Shown in pieces: positions 16,348 to 25,414 of a stretch of 64,000 nucleotides of DNA. Positions within the stretch are counted from its first letter, which is position 1, and each line of letters begins with the position of its first letter. Origin of the DNA: Nocardia australiensis. Lineage in GTDB: Bacteria; Actinomycetota; Actinomycetes; Mycobacteriales; Mycobacteriaceae. The translations under genes were made by a program, and so were the position numbers. The stretch covers positions 2,914,001 to 2,978,000 of the forward strand of contig NZ_JAJFZM010000001.1 of the NCBI RefSeq assembly GCF_020733705.1. Direction: 5' to 3'. The notes beneath the pieces were generated by a model that was not told the DNA's origin, ran no database searches, and worked only from the letters and a program-made list of their open reading frames with translations.

Positions 16348-17706
16348 TCAGGGATTCGCTAACTCGGCGGTCTCTGCTTTGCGCGCCGGTAGCACCTGGC
16401 GGTTCGCGGCGAACCAGGTCGTGTAAAACGTGAAGGCCACCGCCGCGAGGGTGCCGAGGATCGTAATGCCGAACGGGAACGGGTATTTCGCCATCGAGAC
16501 GGCACAGTAGCGGGTGCACAGGAGTATCCCGGTGAACGAGGTGATCCCCAGGGCCACCATTCGGACTCGGGCAATGTCCCAGCCGCGATCGGGTTCACGC
16601 AGCACCGACTCGATTGTCATGCACAGGATCGCGCCGACGACGAGGTCGATGCCGTAATGGGCGCCGAGACCGAGCGTCGCGGTGACGGTGCATACCAGCC
16701 AGAACACCCCGCCCCAACGCAACCAGCGCGGCCCGCGCCGCGAGTGGATGAACAGTGACAATGCCCAGGCCGTATGCAGTGACGGCATACAGTTGCGCGG
16801 TGTGATGGTGTCGAAAGGCATCGATTGGACCGAGGATGGCAGTGCCGGAACGACATTCGGCCACACGTCGGCGATTTCGAAGCCGTGCCCCTGCGGACCG
16901 AACGCCAGCACCGGACCGACCACCGGGAAGATCACGTACCAGATCGGTCCGATGAGGCCGAGCGCCAGGAAGGTTCGCACCAGGTGGTGCCGCGGCCAGG
17001 CTCCCGTGGTCACGCCGCGCAGTTGCCAGATCGCTACCACGATGGCCGCGACCGGAAGTTCGAAATACACCCAGCGCACCAGCCCCAAAGGCGCGGGTCC
17101 CGCCACATCCAGGGCATGGCCGACCAGCCATGCCGGGTTGCCGAGCGCCCGATCGGCCAGTTGCACATACGGATCGAGGACCTGCGGGCATGACCACGCG
17201 GTGATGTCCAGCCAGATCTCGCCGACCTTCGTCGCGAGAATCAGCAGCGCTCCGAGCGCGGCGGTGCGCAATGCCGTCTCGCGACGTACGCCGGTCCAGC
17301 GCACAGCCACGACCACCGCGAGCACGGTCAGCACAATGGTCGGTCCATTGCCGACCGTGAACGGCCGGCCGTCGATCGTTCGGACGGCCACGAAGATCAG
17401 GTCAAGGGCGATCGCGGCGGCGAGGGCCCGCACACGTATGCGGGCCGTGACGCCGACCAGCGCGAGCAGAAAGCCCGCCCACGGTGTGGTCGCGGACTTG
17501 GGGGTTCCCGCGTAGTCGCGGAAAAGGCTGGTCAGCGGTCCGAGGGCGTCGATGTGGTAGGCCATGAGCTCGCCAGCGACGAGGACGAACACCGCGGCGG
17601 CAATACCGGACCATACGACGACCGGCCGAAAGCGACGCTCCTGGACCTCAGCCGCACCCACTAGCTCGCCAGGTGAGGCCGAACTTCCTTGCGCGTCGAT
17701 AAGCAT
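16348..17706 (-). CDS. PAP2-superfamily integral membrane phosphatase-like protein
   Basis: 452 residues from the ATG at 17706 (MLIDAQGSSASPGELVG); a longer frame to 17880 codes low-complexity sequence. About ten hydrophobic segments. The C-terminal half contains PRNCMPSLHTAWALSLFIHSRRG and LGAHYGIDLVVGAI, the two conserved PAP2 motifs (SLHT with catalytic His, and H-x3-D with a second His and Asp). Membrane PAP2 proteins in mycolata include inositol-phosphoceramide synthase-like and decaprenyl-phosphoryl-ribose phosphatase-like enzymes acting on lipid phosphates. The exact lipid substrate is not clear. Confidence 0.82.
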   Translation of the reverse strand: MLIDAQGSSASPGELVGAAEVQERRFRPVVVWSGIAAAVFVLVAGELMAYHIDALGPLTSLFRDYAGTPKSATTPWAGFLLALVGVTARIRVRALAAAIALDLIFVAVRTIDGRPFTVGNGPTIVLTVLAVVVAVRWTGVRRETALRTAALGALLILATKVGEIWLDITAWSCPQVLDPYVQLADRALGNPAWLVGHALDVAGPAPLGLVRWVYFELPVAAIVVAIWQLRGVTTGAWPRHHLVRTFLALGLIGPIWYVIFPVVGPVLAFGPQGHGFEIADVWPNVVPALPSSVQSMPFDTITPRNCMPSLHTAWALSLFIHSRRGPRWLRWGGVFWLVCTVTATLGLGAHYGIDLVVGAILCMTIESVLREPDRGWDIARVRMVALGITSFTGILLCTRYCAVSMAKYPFPFGITILGTLAAVAFTFYTTWFAANRQVLPARKAETAELANP

Positions 17707-18245
17707 TCGGACATCGTAAACACCATATGAACGCGACCATACGGGCCGATTATGGGAAGACGACGCCGTGGGCGCGGTGAAAAACCAGGGCCCGTCCGCA
17801 CTTTCGGGCATGCCGGGACCCGCTCGCTTCGCCGCCGAGCGTGGACTACGTATCGAAACACCGGTCGACCTGCCCGTCACCAGGGTTGGGGCGGCGGCAG
17901 TGTGAGATTGCGGCCAGGATCTGGGGTGGCGGCCGGCTCGCCGCTGGTGATGGTGGTGTCCGCCAACGGGTTACTCGGAATGTCGGCAAGCGAGATATGA
18001 CACCGGGTCGGTGTCGGCAATATCACTCCCCGGAATCCAGTAGCCCCACCACTTTTCGCGAATGGTGCGAGAGCGTGCTCGCGCCGGCCATTTTCGCCGG
18101 AGTTCGCTGAGCGGTTCGAGCGACCGGCGCGGACGCTGCGGATTCCGGCATGACGGGCCTGCCGCACCATATCCGAGGTATGTGAACCGGTTTCGCCTGA
18201 CGGAAACTGTTCGGCCGGATAGGGGTTCGGATTAGAATCGGCACG
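17707..18245. other. Intergenic stretch with one possible small ORF
   Basis: 539 bp between the PAP2 gene and the next plus-strand gene. On the minus strand, 17877-18026 reads as a 49-codon frame from a GTG (VILPTPTRCHISLADIPSNP to the end RNLTLPPPQPW) with GC-rich third positions, perhaps the tail of a lost secreted protein. No ribosome site is convincing. Nothing else recognised. Confidence 0.3.
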
Positions 18246-18788
18246 ATGAGGCGGGACCAGTTGGTGGGATGGTCGAAGATGCTGCGTCTCGCCGTGATCG
18301 TCAGTGTCGCAATCGTTGTCGTGGTGTTCGCGATAACGGTGTTCGCGGGCGGCGGGTGGTGGCGCGGCGACTCCGCTGACAGCAGCGTCGCCAGCGGCTC
18401 GACCGGTACTCCGGCTCTCCGTCCGGCGGACACGACTCCCGTCGCGGCGGTCTGGGCCGTTCCGAAAGTCTTTCTGGGCGAATGGAAAGTAATCGCCGCC
18501 GATCCCGTCTCATTCGACGTTTCGCTCACCATCCGCTCCGGCAAGAACGCGGAAGAGGTCGCGTTCTCCTCCTACACCGACAGTGTCTCCGGCGCCCGCT
18601 GCGAACGCGCCGAACGCCTGGTCGCCGCCACCGAAACCGAGCTCACCCTCGCCGCCCGGCTGACCGGCGGCCTACGTTGCGCCGACCCTGCCACATCATC
18701 GACGGTCGAGCTTCGGCCGGACGGCTCCATCACCTACGTCGTCGACCGCCCGGGCGGTGCTATCACCAGCACTCTGCGAAAGTCCTAG
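18246..18788 (+). CDS. Membrane-anchored hypothetical protein
   Basis: 180 residues: a short basic N-terminus, one transmembrane segment (LAVIVSVAIVVVVFAITVFAG), a Ser/Thr/Pro linker, then an extracellular globular domain beginning VPKVFLGEWKVIAADP and containing two cysteines (GARCERAE and GLRCADPA) that could form a disulfide. This extracytoplasmic domain resembles sensor domains attached to some actinobacterial Ser/Thr kinases, but there is no kinase here. Function unknown. Confidence 0.65.
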   Translation: MRRDQLVGWSKMLRLAVIVSVAIVVVVFAITVFAGGGWWRGDSADSSVASGSTGTPALRPADTTPVAAVWAVPKVFLGEWKVIAADPVSFDVSLTIRSGKNAEEVAFSSYTDSVSGARCERAERLVAATETELTLAARLTGGLRCADPATSSTVELRPDGSITYVVDRPGGAITSTLRKS

Positions 18789-18891
18789 TCGCACGTTCTG
18801 CCGAGTCCGAAGCCCGAATTCTGTACTGTGCCAGACACATTCGGTTGTTACTCCAGGTCGTACCCGTGCGCCAGAATGCTGAGATCACATA

Positions 18892-19095
18892 TCAGGCGGC
18901 GCATCTGGAATCGAAATCCGCTTCAACAGCAACAGTTCCGGATCCCTTGCACGACGCAAGGCCGTCGGCGTCGACCGGCCGTCCCTCAACGGAGGTTGAT
19001 ATCCCGCCTAATGGCAGCCGCCGCGCGAGATACTGCCAGCGCCCATCTTCCCGCAGCAACCACAGATCGCCGACGAGAACCTCACGCTGTGGCGC
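18892..19095 (-). pseudogene. Coding-like remnant without a start
   Basis: Within the 376-bp gap after 18788, the minus strand has a frame open for ~68 codons: VLVGDLWLLREDGRWQYLAR, then LPLGG, EGRPVDADGLASC and the end DFDSRCAA. Codon choice is coding-like, but an in-frame stop lies just upstream at 19096-19098 and no good start codon is seen. Likely the 3' fragment of a lost gene. The rest of the gap shows nothing recognisable. Confidence 0.35.
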
Positions 19096-19164
19096 CTATA
19101 TACAAGACCTCGATCGGCCACAGCCGTACGGTCGGGGAAGTCGACCAATGGGAGTGAAATTCAA

Positions 19165-19593
19165 ATGACTGGATACGTGGCCACCGCGGAAACCGACATC
19201 AGCGCCTCACCGGAACAGGTTTGGGCCGTGCTGATCGACCCCGAGCAGATTCGCCGATTCATGTTCGGGGCCGAGGTGCGGACCGATTGGCAGCCGGGTA
19301 GCCCGATTGTCTGGAAAGGCGAATACGAGGGGCGGTCATACGAGGACAAAGGCGAGATTCTTGCCTTCGAGCCGGGCCGGTTGCTGAAGGTGACCCACTA
19401 CAGCCCGCTCAGCGGTCAGCCGGACATGCCGGAGAACTACCACACGCTCACCTACGAGCTGACCGGAACCGCGGCGACGACCCACCTTTCGCTCAGTCAG
19501 GACAACAATGCGAGCGAAGATGAGGCCGAACATTCCCGGGGTATGTGGGAGGTGCACGTCAGTGGCATCAAGGAGGCAGTTGAACGCGGTTAG
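19165..19593 (+). CDS. SRPBCC (AHSA1-like) ligand-binding protein
   Basis: 142 residues. The start TAETDISASPEQVWAVLIDPEQIRRFMFG and the middle PGSPIVWKGEYEGRSYEDKGEILAFEPGRLLKVTHYSPLSG follow the START/Bet v1-like AHSA1 pattern, a helix-grip fold with a hydrophobic cavity. Such proteins bind small hydrophobic ligands or act as Hsp90-activator-like domains. No partner gene is adjacent. The C-terminus overlaps a small convergent reading frame. Confidence 0.8.
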   Translation: MTGYVATAETDISASPEQVWAVLIDPEQIRRFMFGAEVRTDWQPGSPIVWKGEYEGRSYEDKGEILAFEPGRLLKVTHYSPLSGQPDMPENYHTLTYELTGTAATTHLSLSQDNNASEDEAEHSRGMWEVHVSGIKEAVERG

Positions 19594-19732
19594 GGCCGCC
19601 ACTGACACCCGCGCCCGGGTCGATGATGCCGCGCGCGATCCATGTTTCGTACCCGTCCTGGGCCCGGTATTCACCGGCCGCCGGTAGGCAGACGCGCTCC
19701 AATTCGACGTGCACCGGGACTCGGTATTGCAC
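19568..19732 (-). CDS. Small hypothetical protein, convergent
   Basis: 54 residues from a GTG at 19732 (VQYRVPVHVELERVCLPAAG then EYRAQDGYETWIARGIIDPG). The frame has strongly GC-rich third positions outside the 25-bp overlap with the SRPBCC gene, while the other frames look random, so it may be a real short gene or the end of one. No family recognised. Confidence 0.4.
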   Translation of the reverse strand: MQYRVPVHVELERVCLPAAGEYRAQDGYETWIARGIIDPGAGVSGGPNRVQLPP

Positions 19733-19828
19733 AGCTGACGGTTCCCGGTTCGGAACAGGGCTCTCACCTTGATCGGCGGGGTAACCATCGGGTTACCCCG
19801 GAAAGCTCTTTGCGCCATCCCTTGAATC

Positions 19829-19849
19829 TTGTAGACGCATCGTATACAA
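19829..19849. promoter_or_regulatory. Candidate GntR/FCD operator upstream of the MHS operon
   Basis: TTGTAGAC-GCATC-GTATACAA is a 21-bp dyad with one mismatch between arms. TTGTATACAA-like cores are typical sites of FCD-subfamily GntR regulators, and one is encoded as the second gene of the operon that begins at 20042. Linkage is inference. Confidence 0.45.
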
Positions 19850-19909
19850 CTGGTACACCGCCCCTTGGTGATCGGCCTCACAGCCGGCGCCGGGGCGGAG
19901 AACTGAAGC

Positions 19910-19941
19910 GGCTCGGTGGTTGCGCCAACAACCACCGAGCC
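19910..19941. terminator. Strong hairpin, 13-bp perfect stem
   Basis: GGCTCGGTGGTTG and CAACCACCGAGCC flank a CGCCAA loop. There is no U-tract, so it is either a terminator of the type common in high-GC actinomycetes or a leader structure between the candidate operator (19829-19849) and the MHS transporter start 100 bp downstream. Confidence 0.5.
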
Positions 19942-20041
19942 CGGCAGCACCATCCGCATAACCGTTAAGCAGCGCTCTACGTCCAGGTAGAACGCGGGGC
20001 ATGTGGATCGTCAAGCAGCGACGATGCGACCAGGAGTCGAC

Positions 20042-21412
20042 ATGGCAACCGCCACGGATAAATCTATCAATCGCAGATCCCATACGAGTCTGCCCGTTAT
20101 CGCAGGATCGAGTCTCGCCGGTACCGCCGTCGAGTGGTACGACTTTTTCCTGTACGGAACAGCCGCCGCGCTGGTCTTCAACAAGCTCTTCTTCCCGGCG
20201 AGCGATCCGCTGGTCGGGACCATGCTCGCGTTTGCGACATACGCTGTCGGGTTTCTTGCCCGGCCGCTCGGTGCCGCGGTTCTCGGCCACTTCGGTGACG
20301 TGAAAGGGCGTCGAGCGACGCTCATCGCGAGTCTACTGCTGATGGGCGTCGCGACATCGCTCATCGCACTGCTCCCCACCTACGCCACGATTGGGGTCGC
20401 CGCGCCGATCATGCTGGTGCTTTTGCGTCTGGTGCAAGGTTTCGCACTCGGCGGCGAATGGGGCGGCGCTGTCCTGCTCGTCTCCGAGCACGGAGACGCC
20501 AAGCGCCGCGCGTTCTGGTCAGCGTGGCCGAATCTCGGTCCGCCCCTGGGGAATCTGCTTGCGGCGGGAGTCCTGGCGTTATTGGGTGCGGTGCTGTCCG
20601 AGGACGCCTTCCTGTCGTGGGGTTGGCGTGTCGCGTTCGGGCTGTCGGCGCTGCTCGTCGCGATCGGACTGGTATTGCGGCTGTATGTCGCGGAAACCCC
20701 GCTGTTCGAGCGGACCCGAGCGGCGACCAGCCCGCGCCTGGTCCGGATGCCGCTGAGTGTGGCGATCCGGGATCACTGGCGCAATATTCTGCTGGCGGCA
20801 TTCACCCGCTTCGGTGAGAACGCGGGCTTCTATATCTTCTCGCTGTTCGTGATCACCTACGTCACCCAGATCAAGGACCTCGACCGCGGGATCGGGTTGA
20901 CCGCCGTAATGATCGGTATGGCAGTCGCATTGGTGACGATCCCGATATTCGCCGTCCTCGCCGACCGGATCGGCCGCCGCCCGATCTACGTCGGTGCCTC
21001 GCTGGCGACCATTGTGTGGGCGTTCGCGTTCTTCGCGCTGCTCGACACCCGCCGGACCGGCGCGATCATTCTCGCGGTCGCCGTCGGACTTCTGATCTTC
21101 GCCGCCTACAGTGCGGTGATCGGAGCTTTCTTCTCCGAGCTCTTCCCGACCGAGGTCAGGTACTCGGGGGTATCGCTGGCTTACAACCTCGCGTCGGTAC
21201 TGGCCGGATCGCTGGCGCCGATCATCGCGATCGCGCTCTACGACCGGTTCGGCAGCGGATACGCGATCGGCATCTATCTTGCCGTGATGGGCGCGATCTC
21301 GCTGGCAGCCTCGCTTATCGCCCGTGAGACTCGCACCGTCGACCTGGCCGACATACCGACCGAAGAACCACACCCGCAAACCACCGACACACCAGCAGTA
21401 GTCATTCCGTAG
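20042..21412 (+). CDS. MHS-family MFS transporter (metabolite:H+ symporter)
   Basis: 456 residues from the ATG at 20042 (MATATDKSINRRS), which follows AGGAG; a longer frame starts at 20003. Twelve transmembrane segments. The MHS hallmark AGTAVEWYDFFLYGTAAALVF opens the protein, then RPLGAAVLGHFGDVKGRRATL and RLVQGFALGGEWGGAVLL follow. MHS carriers import dicarboxylates, betaines, shikimate or aromatic acids with protons. As first gene of a seven-gene catabolic operon it most likely imports the operon substrate. Confidence 0.9.
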   Translation: MATATDKSINRRSHTSLPVIAGSSLAGTAVEWYDFFLYGTAAALVFNKLFFPASDPLVGTMLAFATYAVGFLARPLGAAVLGHFGDVKGRRATLIASLLLMGVATSLIALLPTYATIGVAAPIMLVLLRLVQGFALGGEWGGAVLLVSEHGDAKRRAFWSAWPNLGPPLGNLLAAGVLALLGAVLSEDAFLSWGWRVAFGLSALLVAIGLVLRLYVAETPLFERTRAATSPRLVRMPLSVAIRDHWRNILLAAFTRFGENAGFYIFSLFVITYVTQIKDLDRGIGLTAVMIGMAVALVTIPIFAVLADRIGRRPIYVGASLATIVWAFAFFALLDTRRTGAIILAVAVGLLIFAAYSAVIGAFFSELFPTEVRYSGVSLAYNLASVLAGSLAPIIAIALYDRFGSGYAIGIYLAVMGAISLAASLIARETRTVDLADIPTEEPHPQTTDTPAVVIP

Positions 21413-21432
21413 CTCATCGAAAGGGCAGTCTC

Positions 21433-22077
21433 ATGACGACTTCGAAAACCAGCGTGGCATCAGCGCCCGAGCTGGCCTACGAATGGTTGAAGAACACGAT
21501 AGTGACCCTGCCCCGCGACGAAGAGATGTTCCTGTCCGAATCCCAGGTCGCCGCGGCGTCGGGTACCTCGCGTACTCCGGTGCGAGAAGCGTTGCTGCGC
21601 TTGGAAGCCGAAGGCTTCATTCGCCGGGTCCCGCACAAGGGTGCCTTCATTCCCGCACTGTCGGACAGTGACATCGAGGCCGTCATGCAGGCGCGCCGAG
21701 TAGTAGAGGAATGGTCGGTGACGGAGGTGGCTCCCAACCCCGGCCAGCTGCCCGCCCGGCTGCGCGGCCTGGTCGACAGTCAGGAAGCCGATACCGATCC
21801 GGTCGACTTCATCGCCCACGACCTGGAATTCCACACAACCATCATCCGCGCTGCGGGCAACCCGCTGATGCACGACTTCTACCGGTCGCTGCGGGACCGG
21901 CAGATGCGGATGGGCGTGCGGATCGTCATGGACGACGACGACCGCAAGAAACAAGTGCTTATCGAACACGCCGCGATCGTCGATGCGCTCGCGGCCAAGG
22001 ACCATGCCGCCGCGGTTCAGGCCGTACGTGAACACCTCGACACCACCCTGTGCTCACTGAAGCAGCCGCGACTCTAA
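21433..22077 (+). CDS. GntR-family (FCD subfamily) transcriptional regulator
   Basis: 214 residues. N-terminal winged helix: AYEWLKNTIVTLPRDEEMFLSESQVAAASGTSRTPVREALLRLEAEGFIRRVPHKGAFIP. The C-terminal helical FCD domain shows DFIAHDLEFHTTIIRAAGNPLMHDFYRSLRDRQ and HAAIVDALAAKDHAAAVQAVREHL, including the Asp/His residues that bind a metal and carboxylate ligand. Encoded inside the catabolic operon between transporter and enzymes, it likely senses the pathway substrate or an intermediate. Confidence 0.88.
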   Translation: MTTSKTSVASAPELAYEWLKNTIVTLPRDEEMFLSESQVAAASGTSRTPVREALLRLEAEGFIRRVPHKGAFIPALSDSDIEAVMQARRVVEEWSVTEVAPNPGQLPARLRGLVDSQEADTDPVDFIAHDLEFHTTIIRAAGNPLMHDFYRSLRDRQMRMGVRIVMDDDDRKKQVLIEHAAIVDALAAKDHAAAVQAVREHLDTTLCSLKQPRL

Positions 22078-22097
22078 CCGTCAGTGAAGGAATGCCG

Positions 22098-22910
22098 ATG
22101 AAAATCGCTCTGGCCCAGATAGCCAGCCCGGATACCGAAACACCGGCCGACCGGCTGGAACGAGGCCGCCGAGCGGTGGCCGAAATATCCGAGGATGTCG
22201 AGCTCGTTGTCCTGCCCGAATTGTGGCGGGTCGGCTACAACCACTTCGACAACTATCCCGCGGCAGCGGAATCCCTGGACGGACCGACCGCGCAGGTGAT
22301 GCGGGCAATCGCCCGCGACCGTGGTTGCTACGTCCATGCGGGGACCATCGTCGAGCAGGCCGACGCGGGCAAACTTCGAAACACCGCAATACTTTTCGGC
22401 CCAGACGGCCGACTCGTGCACCACTACAGCAAGATCCACGTCTTCGGATATCAATCCCGTGAGGCGCAGCTGCTCGAGCCGGGACACGCTATCGATGTCG
22501 CCGACACCCCATTCGGTGCGGTTGCGGCCACGACCTGCTACGACCTGCGCTTCCCCGGGCTGTGGACCGAACTTGTCGGCGCGGGAGCGCAATTGGTCAT
22601 CGTTCCCGCCGCGTGGCCCGCCGCCCGGCTCGCGCATTGGCGGCTGATGACCTCGGCCCGCGCTGTGGACAACCAGGTTTTCGTCATCGCTTGCAATGCC
22701 ACCGGCACCCATCAGGGCGTCGAGCTTGCCGGCCACAGCCGAATCGTCGATCCCTGGGGCGAGGTGATCACCGAAACCGATGACGCCGAAGGCATTTCCA
22801 TCGCCGAGATCGATCCCGCCGTCGTCGACCGAACCCGCACGGAATTCCCGGTGCTGACCGACCGGCTCGACGACTACAGGTTCCTCAATACCCGAAAGGT
22901 TCTCGCGTGA
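22098..22910 (+). CDS. Nitrilase-superfamily carbon-nitrogen hydrolase
   Basis: 270 residues from the ATG at 22098 (MKIALAQIASPDTE); an ATG two codons earlier is also possible. The catalytic triad is clear: E41 in VVLPELWRVGY, K112 in HHYSKIHVFGY and C147 in ATTCYDLRFPGLW. The order and spacing fit amidase or carbamoyl-hydrolase branches of the superfamily rather than true nitrilases, which prefer WEN near the cysteine. In the operon it probably hydrolyses an amide or ureido intermediate, or deaminates an omega-amide product. The stop overlaps the next GTG start (GTGA). Confidence 0.85.
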   Translation: MKIALAQIASPDTETPADRLERGRRAVAEISEDVELVVLPELWRVGYNHFDNYPAAAESLDGPTAQVMRAIARDRGCYVHAGTIVEQADAGKLRNTAILFGPDGRLVHHYSKIHVFGYQSREAQLLEPGHAIDVADTPFGAVAATTCYDLRFPGLWTELVGAGAQLVIVPAAWPAARLAHWRLMTSARAVDNQVFVIACNATGTHQGVELAGHSRIVDPWGEVITETDDAEGISIAEIDPAVVDRTRTEFPVLTDRLDDYRFLNTRKVLA

Positions 22911-23587
22911 ACGCAACAATCACCGCCAACGTCCTGAGCTTCGAGGTGCTCGGCACCGGCAACACCATCCGATTCGGCACCACCCGCACTCTGGTCGCCG
23001 GTTACACCGGGCGTGACGAGGCGGCGGTGCGCCACCATATCGATGAACTCGCCGCGATCGGCGTCGCACCGCCCGAGCGAGTGCCGATGCTCTATCCGGT
23101 CGAACGTGACAGCGTCACAACCGCGGCCGGCACCATCGTCTCCGGCACCAACACCTCCGGCGAGGTCGAACCGGTCATCCTCCGGCACGACGGCAAGTTC
23201 TATCTGGGTGTCGGTTCCGATCACACCGATCGCCAACTCGAAACGGTCGATATCGGCGCCTCGAAACGTGCCTGCCCCAAGCCGATCGGGGCGGTAGTCG
23301 CCGAAATCGGCACCTGGGACGACTTCGACTGGGATGCCTGCGTCGCGCGCAGCCGAGTCGACGGAAAGCCTTACCAGGACGGCACTCTCGCCGCGCTACG
23401 CCGCCCGGCCGATCTGCTCGGGATCGTCGCCGAGCGGCTCGGCGAATCCGACGCCGACCTCATCTGCTTCGCAGGCACCCTGCCACTGCTCGACGGCAAG
23501 TTCGTTGCGGGATCCACGTGGGAGCTCGAACTCGTACTGCCCGACCGACGAGTGCTGACCCACACCTACACCACTAAAGGAGAGTGA
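22907..23587 (+). CDS. DUF2848-family protein
   Basis: 226 residues from a GTG at 22907 that overlaps the previous stop by 4 bp, indicating translational coupling. LSFEVLGTGNTIRFGTTRTLVAGYTGRDEAAVRHHIDELAAIGVAPPERVPMLYPV and the later SFEVxxGS-like segment FVAGSTWELELVLPD fit the DUF2848 family, which often sits near catabolic hydrolases and has a fold resembling fumarylacetoacetate hydrolase; the fold comparison is from memory. A role in hydrolysing a ring-cleavage product is an inference from context. Confidence 0.75.
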   Translation: MNATITANVLSFEVLGTGNTIRFGTTRTLVAGYTGRDEAAVRHHIDELAAIGVAPPERVPMLYPVERDSVTTAAGTIVSGTNTSGEVEPVILRHDGKFYLGVGSDHTDRQLETVDIGASKRACPKPIGAVVAEIGTWDDFDWDACVARSRVDGKPYQDGTLAALRRPADLLGIVAERLGESDADLICFAGTLPLLDGKFVAGSTWELELVLPDRRVLTHTYTTKGE

Positions 23588-23589
23588 CC

Positions 23590-25044
23590 ATGCGTACCGG
23601 AGCCGACTATCTCGCGTCACTGAACGATGGGCGCGTTGTGCTCGTCGACGGCAAGCAGGTCGATGATGTGACCACCCATCCGGCGTTCGCGCCCGTCGCG
23701 CACACTATCGCCGAATTGTTCGACCTCGCAGCCGATCCCGTCAACGGCATGCAGTACACCGCACCCGAGACCGGTGCCGTCGCCAACCGGGTGTTCGGCA
23801 TTCCGCGCAGCGCGGAGGAACTGCGCCTGCGCCGCGCAGCCATCCAGACGTGGGCCCGGCACACCCATGGCTGGGTGGGCCGCAGCCCCGACCATGTCGG
23901 CACCTTCCTGGCCTCCTTCGCCGCGCACCCGGAAACCTTCGCCGAGGGAACACGTGACTTCTCGGCCAATGTCACCGCGTTCTACCAGCGGTTACTGAAC
24001 GAAAACCTCTACCTCTCGTATGCGATCATTCCGCCACAGGTATCCCGCGCCACCACGGCCTCGGGTTGGGAGGGGGAGTACCTGCAGGTCGGCGTGGTCA
24101 GTGAGACCGAAGACGGCATCATCGTGCGTGGATCGCAGATGCTCGCCACCGGCGCGGCCATCGCCGACGAGATCTTCGTATCCTGCATCAAGCCACTCGG
24201 TCCCGACGATCAGGACTTCGCGGTGTCATTCGTCGTCCCGGCCGCCGCGGACGGACTCAAACTCTATTGCCGCAGGCCATACGCGCCGGCCACGACCAGC
24301 AGCTTCGACTATCCGCTGACAAGCAGGTACGACGAGCCCGATGCCCTGGTCGTCTTCGATGACGTGCTCATTCCCTGGGACCGGGTGTTCGTCGACCGCG
24401 ACACCAACGGCGTGCGCCGCCAGTTCTTCGACACCGGCGCCCATGTGCTCGGCAATTGGCAGGCGCAGATCCGGTTCGACACAAAACTGCAATTCATCGC
24501 GGGCGTCGCTCGTCGCGTCACCCAGGTCAACGGTGTCGACAAGATCCCCAGCGTCCAGGAGAAGCTCGGGGAACTCGCGGCACTGGTCTCCGGTGTCGAA
24601 TCCGCCGTTCTGGCAGCCGAATACACCGCCGAGCCCGATTCGGCGGGGCAATGGCTGCCGGGAAAGCGGGCGCTCTACGGGTCGATGGGGTTGCAGGCCG
24701 AGATCTATCCGCGAGTACTTGCCATCCTGCGCGACCTCGTCGGCGGTGGTGTGCTGCAACTGCCTTCCAGTATCGAGGATATGACCAGTCCGGTCACCGC
24801 CGCGGACGTCGCCCGTTACGTGCAATCGCCCGGGGTGTCGTCGGAGGAACGCGTCAAGCTTTTCAAGCTTGCCTGGGACATCATCGGCTCCGAATTCGCC
24901 GGACGGCATCAGCAGTACGAAATGTTCTACGCCGGTGCGCCATTCGTGGTCAAGGGTGCCTACACCTATCGCAACTACGGCTACGAAGAGCCCTTGGGGC
25001 AGGTCGAACAGTTTCTCGGCTCATACAAACTCGAAACCGCCTGA
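23590..25044 (+). CDS. HpaB-type FADH2-dependent aromatic hydroxylase
   Basis: 484 residues from the ATG at 23590 (MRTGADYLASLNDGRVVLVDG), preceded by AAAGGAG. The start, the NRVFGIPRSAEELRLRR, WVGRSPDHVGTFLASF and YDEPDALVVFDDVLIPWDRVFV segments, and the late ELQ-like C-terminal helical region, are typical of 4-hydroxyphenylacetate 3-monooxygenase large subunits and relatives. These use FADH2 from a separate reductase to hydroxylate phenols ortho to OH. The reductase is encoded two genes downstream (25415-25939), making a complete two-component system. Confidence 0.88.
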   Translation: MRTGADYLASLNDGRVVLVDGKQVDDVTTHPAFAPVAHTIAELFDLAADPVNGMQYTAPETGAVANRVFGIPRSAEELRLRRAAIQTWARHTHGWVGRSPDHVGTFLASFAAHPETFAEGTRDFSANVTAFYQRLLNENLYLSYAIIPPQVSRATTASGWEGEYLQVGVVSETEDGIIVRGSQMLATGAAIADEIFVSCIKPLGPDDQDFAVSFVVPAAADGLKLYCRRPYAPATTSSFDYPLTSRYDEPDALVVFDDVLIPWDRVFVDRDTNGVRRQFFDTGAHVLGNWQAQIRFDTKLQFIAGVARRVTQVNGVDKIPSVQEKLGELAALVSGVESAVLAAEYTAEPDSAGQWLPGKRALYGSMGLQAEIYPRVLAILRDLVGGGVLQLPSSIEDMTSPVTAADVARYVQSPGVSSEERVKLFKLAWDIIGSEFAGRHQQYEMFYAGAPFVVKGAYTYRNYGYEEPLGQVEQFLGSYKLETA

Positions 25045-25059
25045 AAGGAAACCGCCACA

Positions 25060-25407
25060 ATGGCCAAGCCCGAACTCGAGTTTTTTCCCGTCACCGACAT
25101 CGAATACACCGTGTGCCCCGGTGACAATCCCGCGATTACCGAACGCGTCCTCGCCCGCGACCTGGAAGGCAAGGTAGCCAGCAGGATTCTGCGCTATGAA
25201 CCCGGCGCGGACTCCTCGCCGATGGGTGTGCAGAAGCACGATTTCTGGGAGGAGGTGTACATCCTCGAGGGTTCGTTCACCGACCTGACGCTGGGACAAA
25301 CCTTCACCGCGGGCATGTACGCGTGCCGCCCACCGGGTATGCCGCACGGCCCGTGGCGCACCGACGAGGGCGTACTCACCGTCGAAGTCCGCTACCGCAG
25401 TAGGTAG
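25060..25407 (+). CDS. Cupin-domain protein, possible ring-cleavage dioxygenase
   Basis: 115 residues, a single small cupin. Metal ligands can be placed: His in GVQKHDFWEEVYILEG with the Glu of EEVY, and His in RPPGMPHGPWRTDEG. It resembles ChrR-like/2,4'-dihydroxyacetophenone dioxygenase-like cupins. Located between the hydroxylase and its reductase, it may cleave the hydroxylated ring or act as an isomerase; this is inference. Confidence 0.7.
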   Translation: MAKPELEFFPVTDIEYTVCPGDNPAITERVLARDLEGKVASRILRYEPGADSSPMGVQKHDFWEEVYILEGSFTDLTLGQTFTAGMYACRPPGMPHGPWRTDEGVLTVEVRYRSR

Positions 25408-25414
25408 GCCGATC

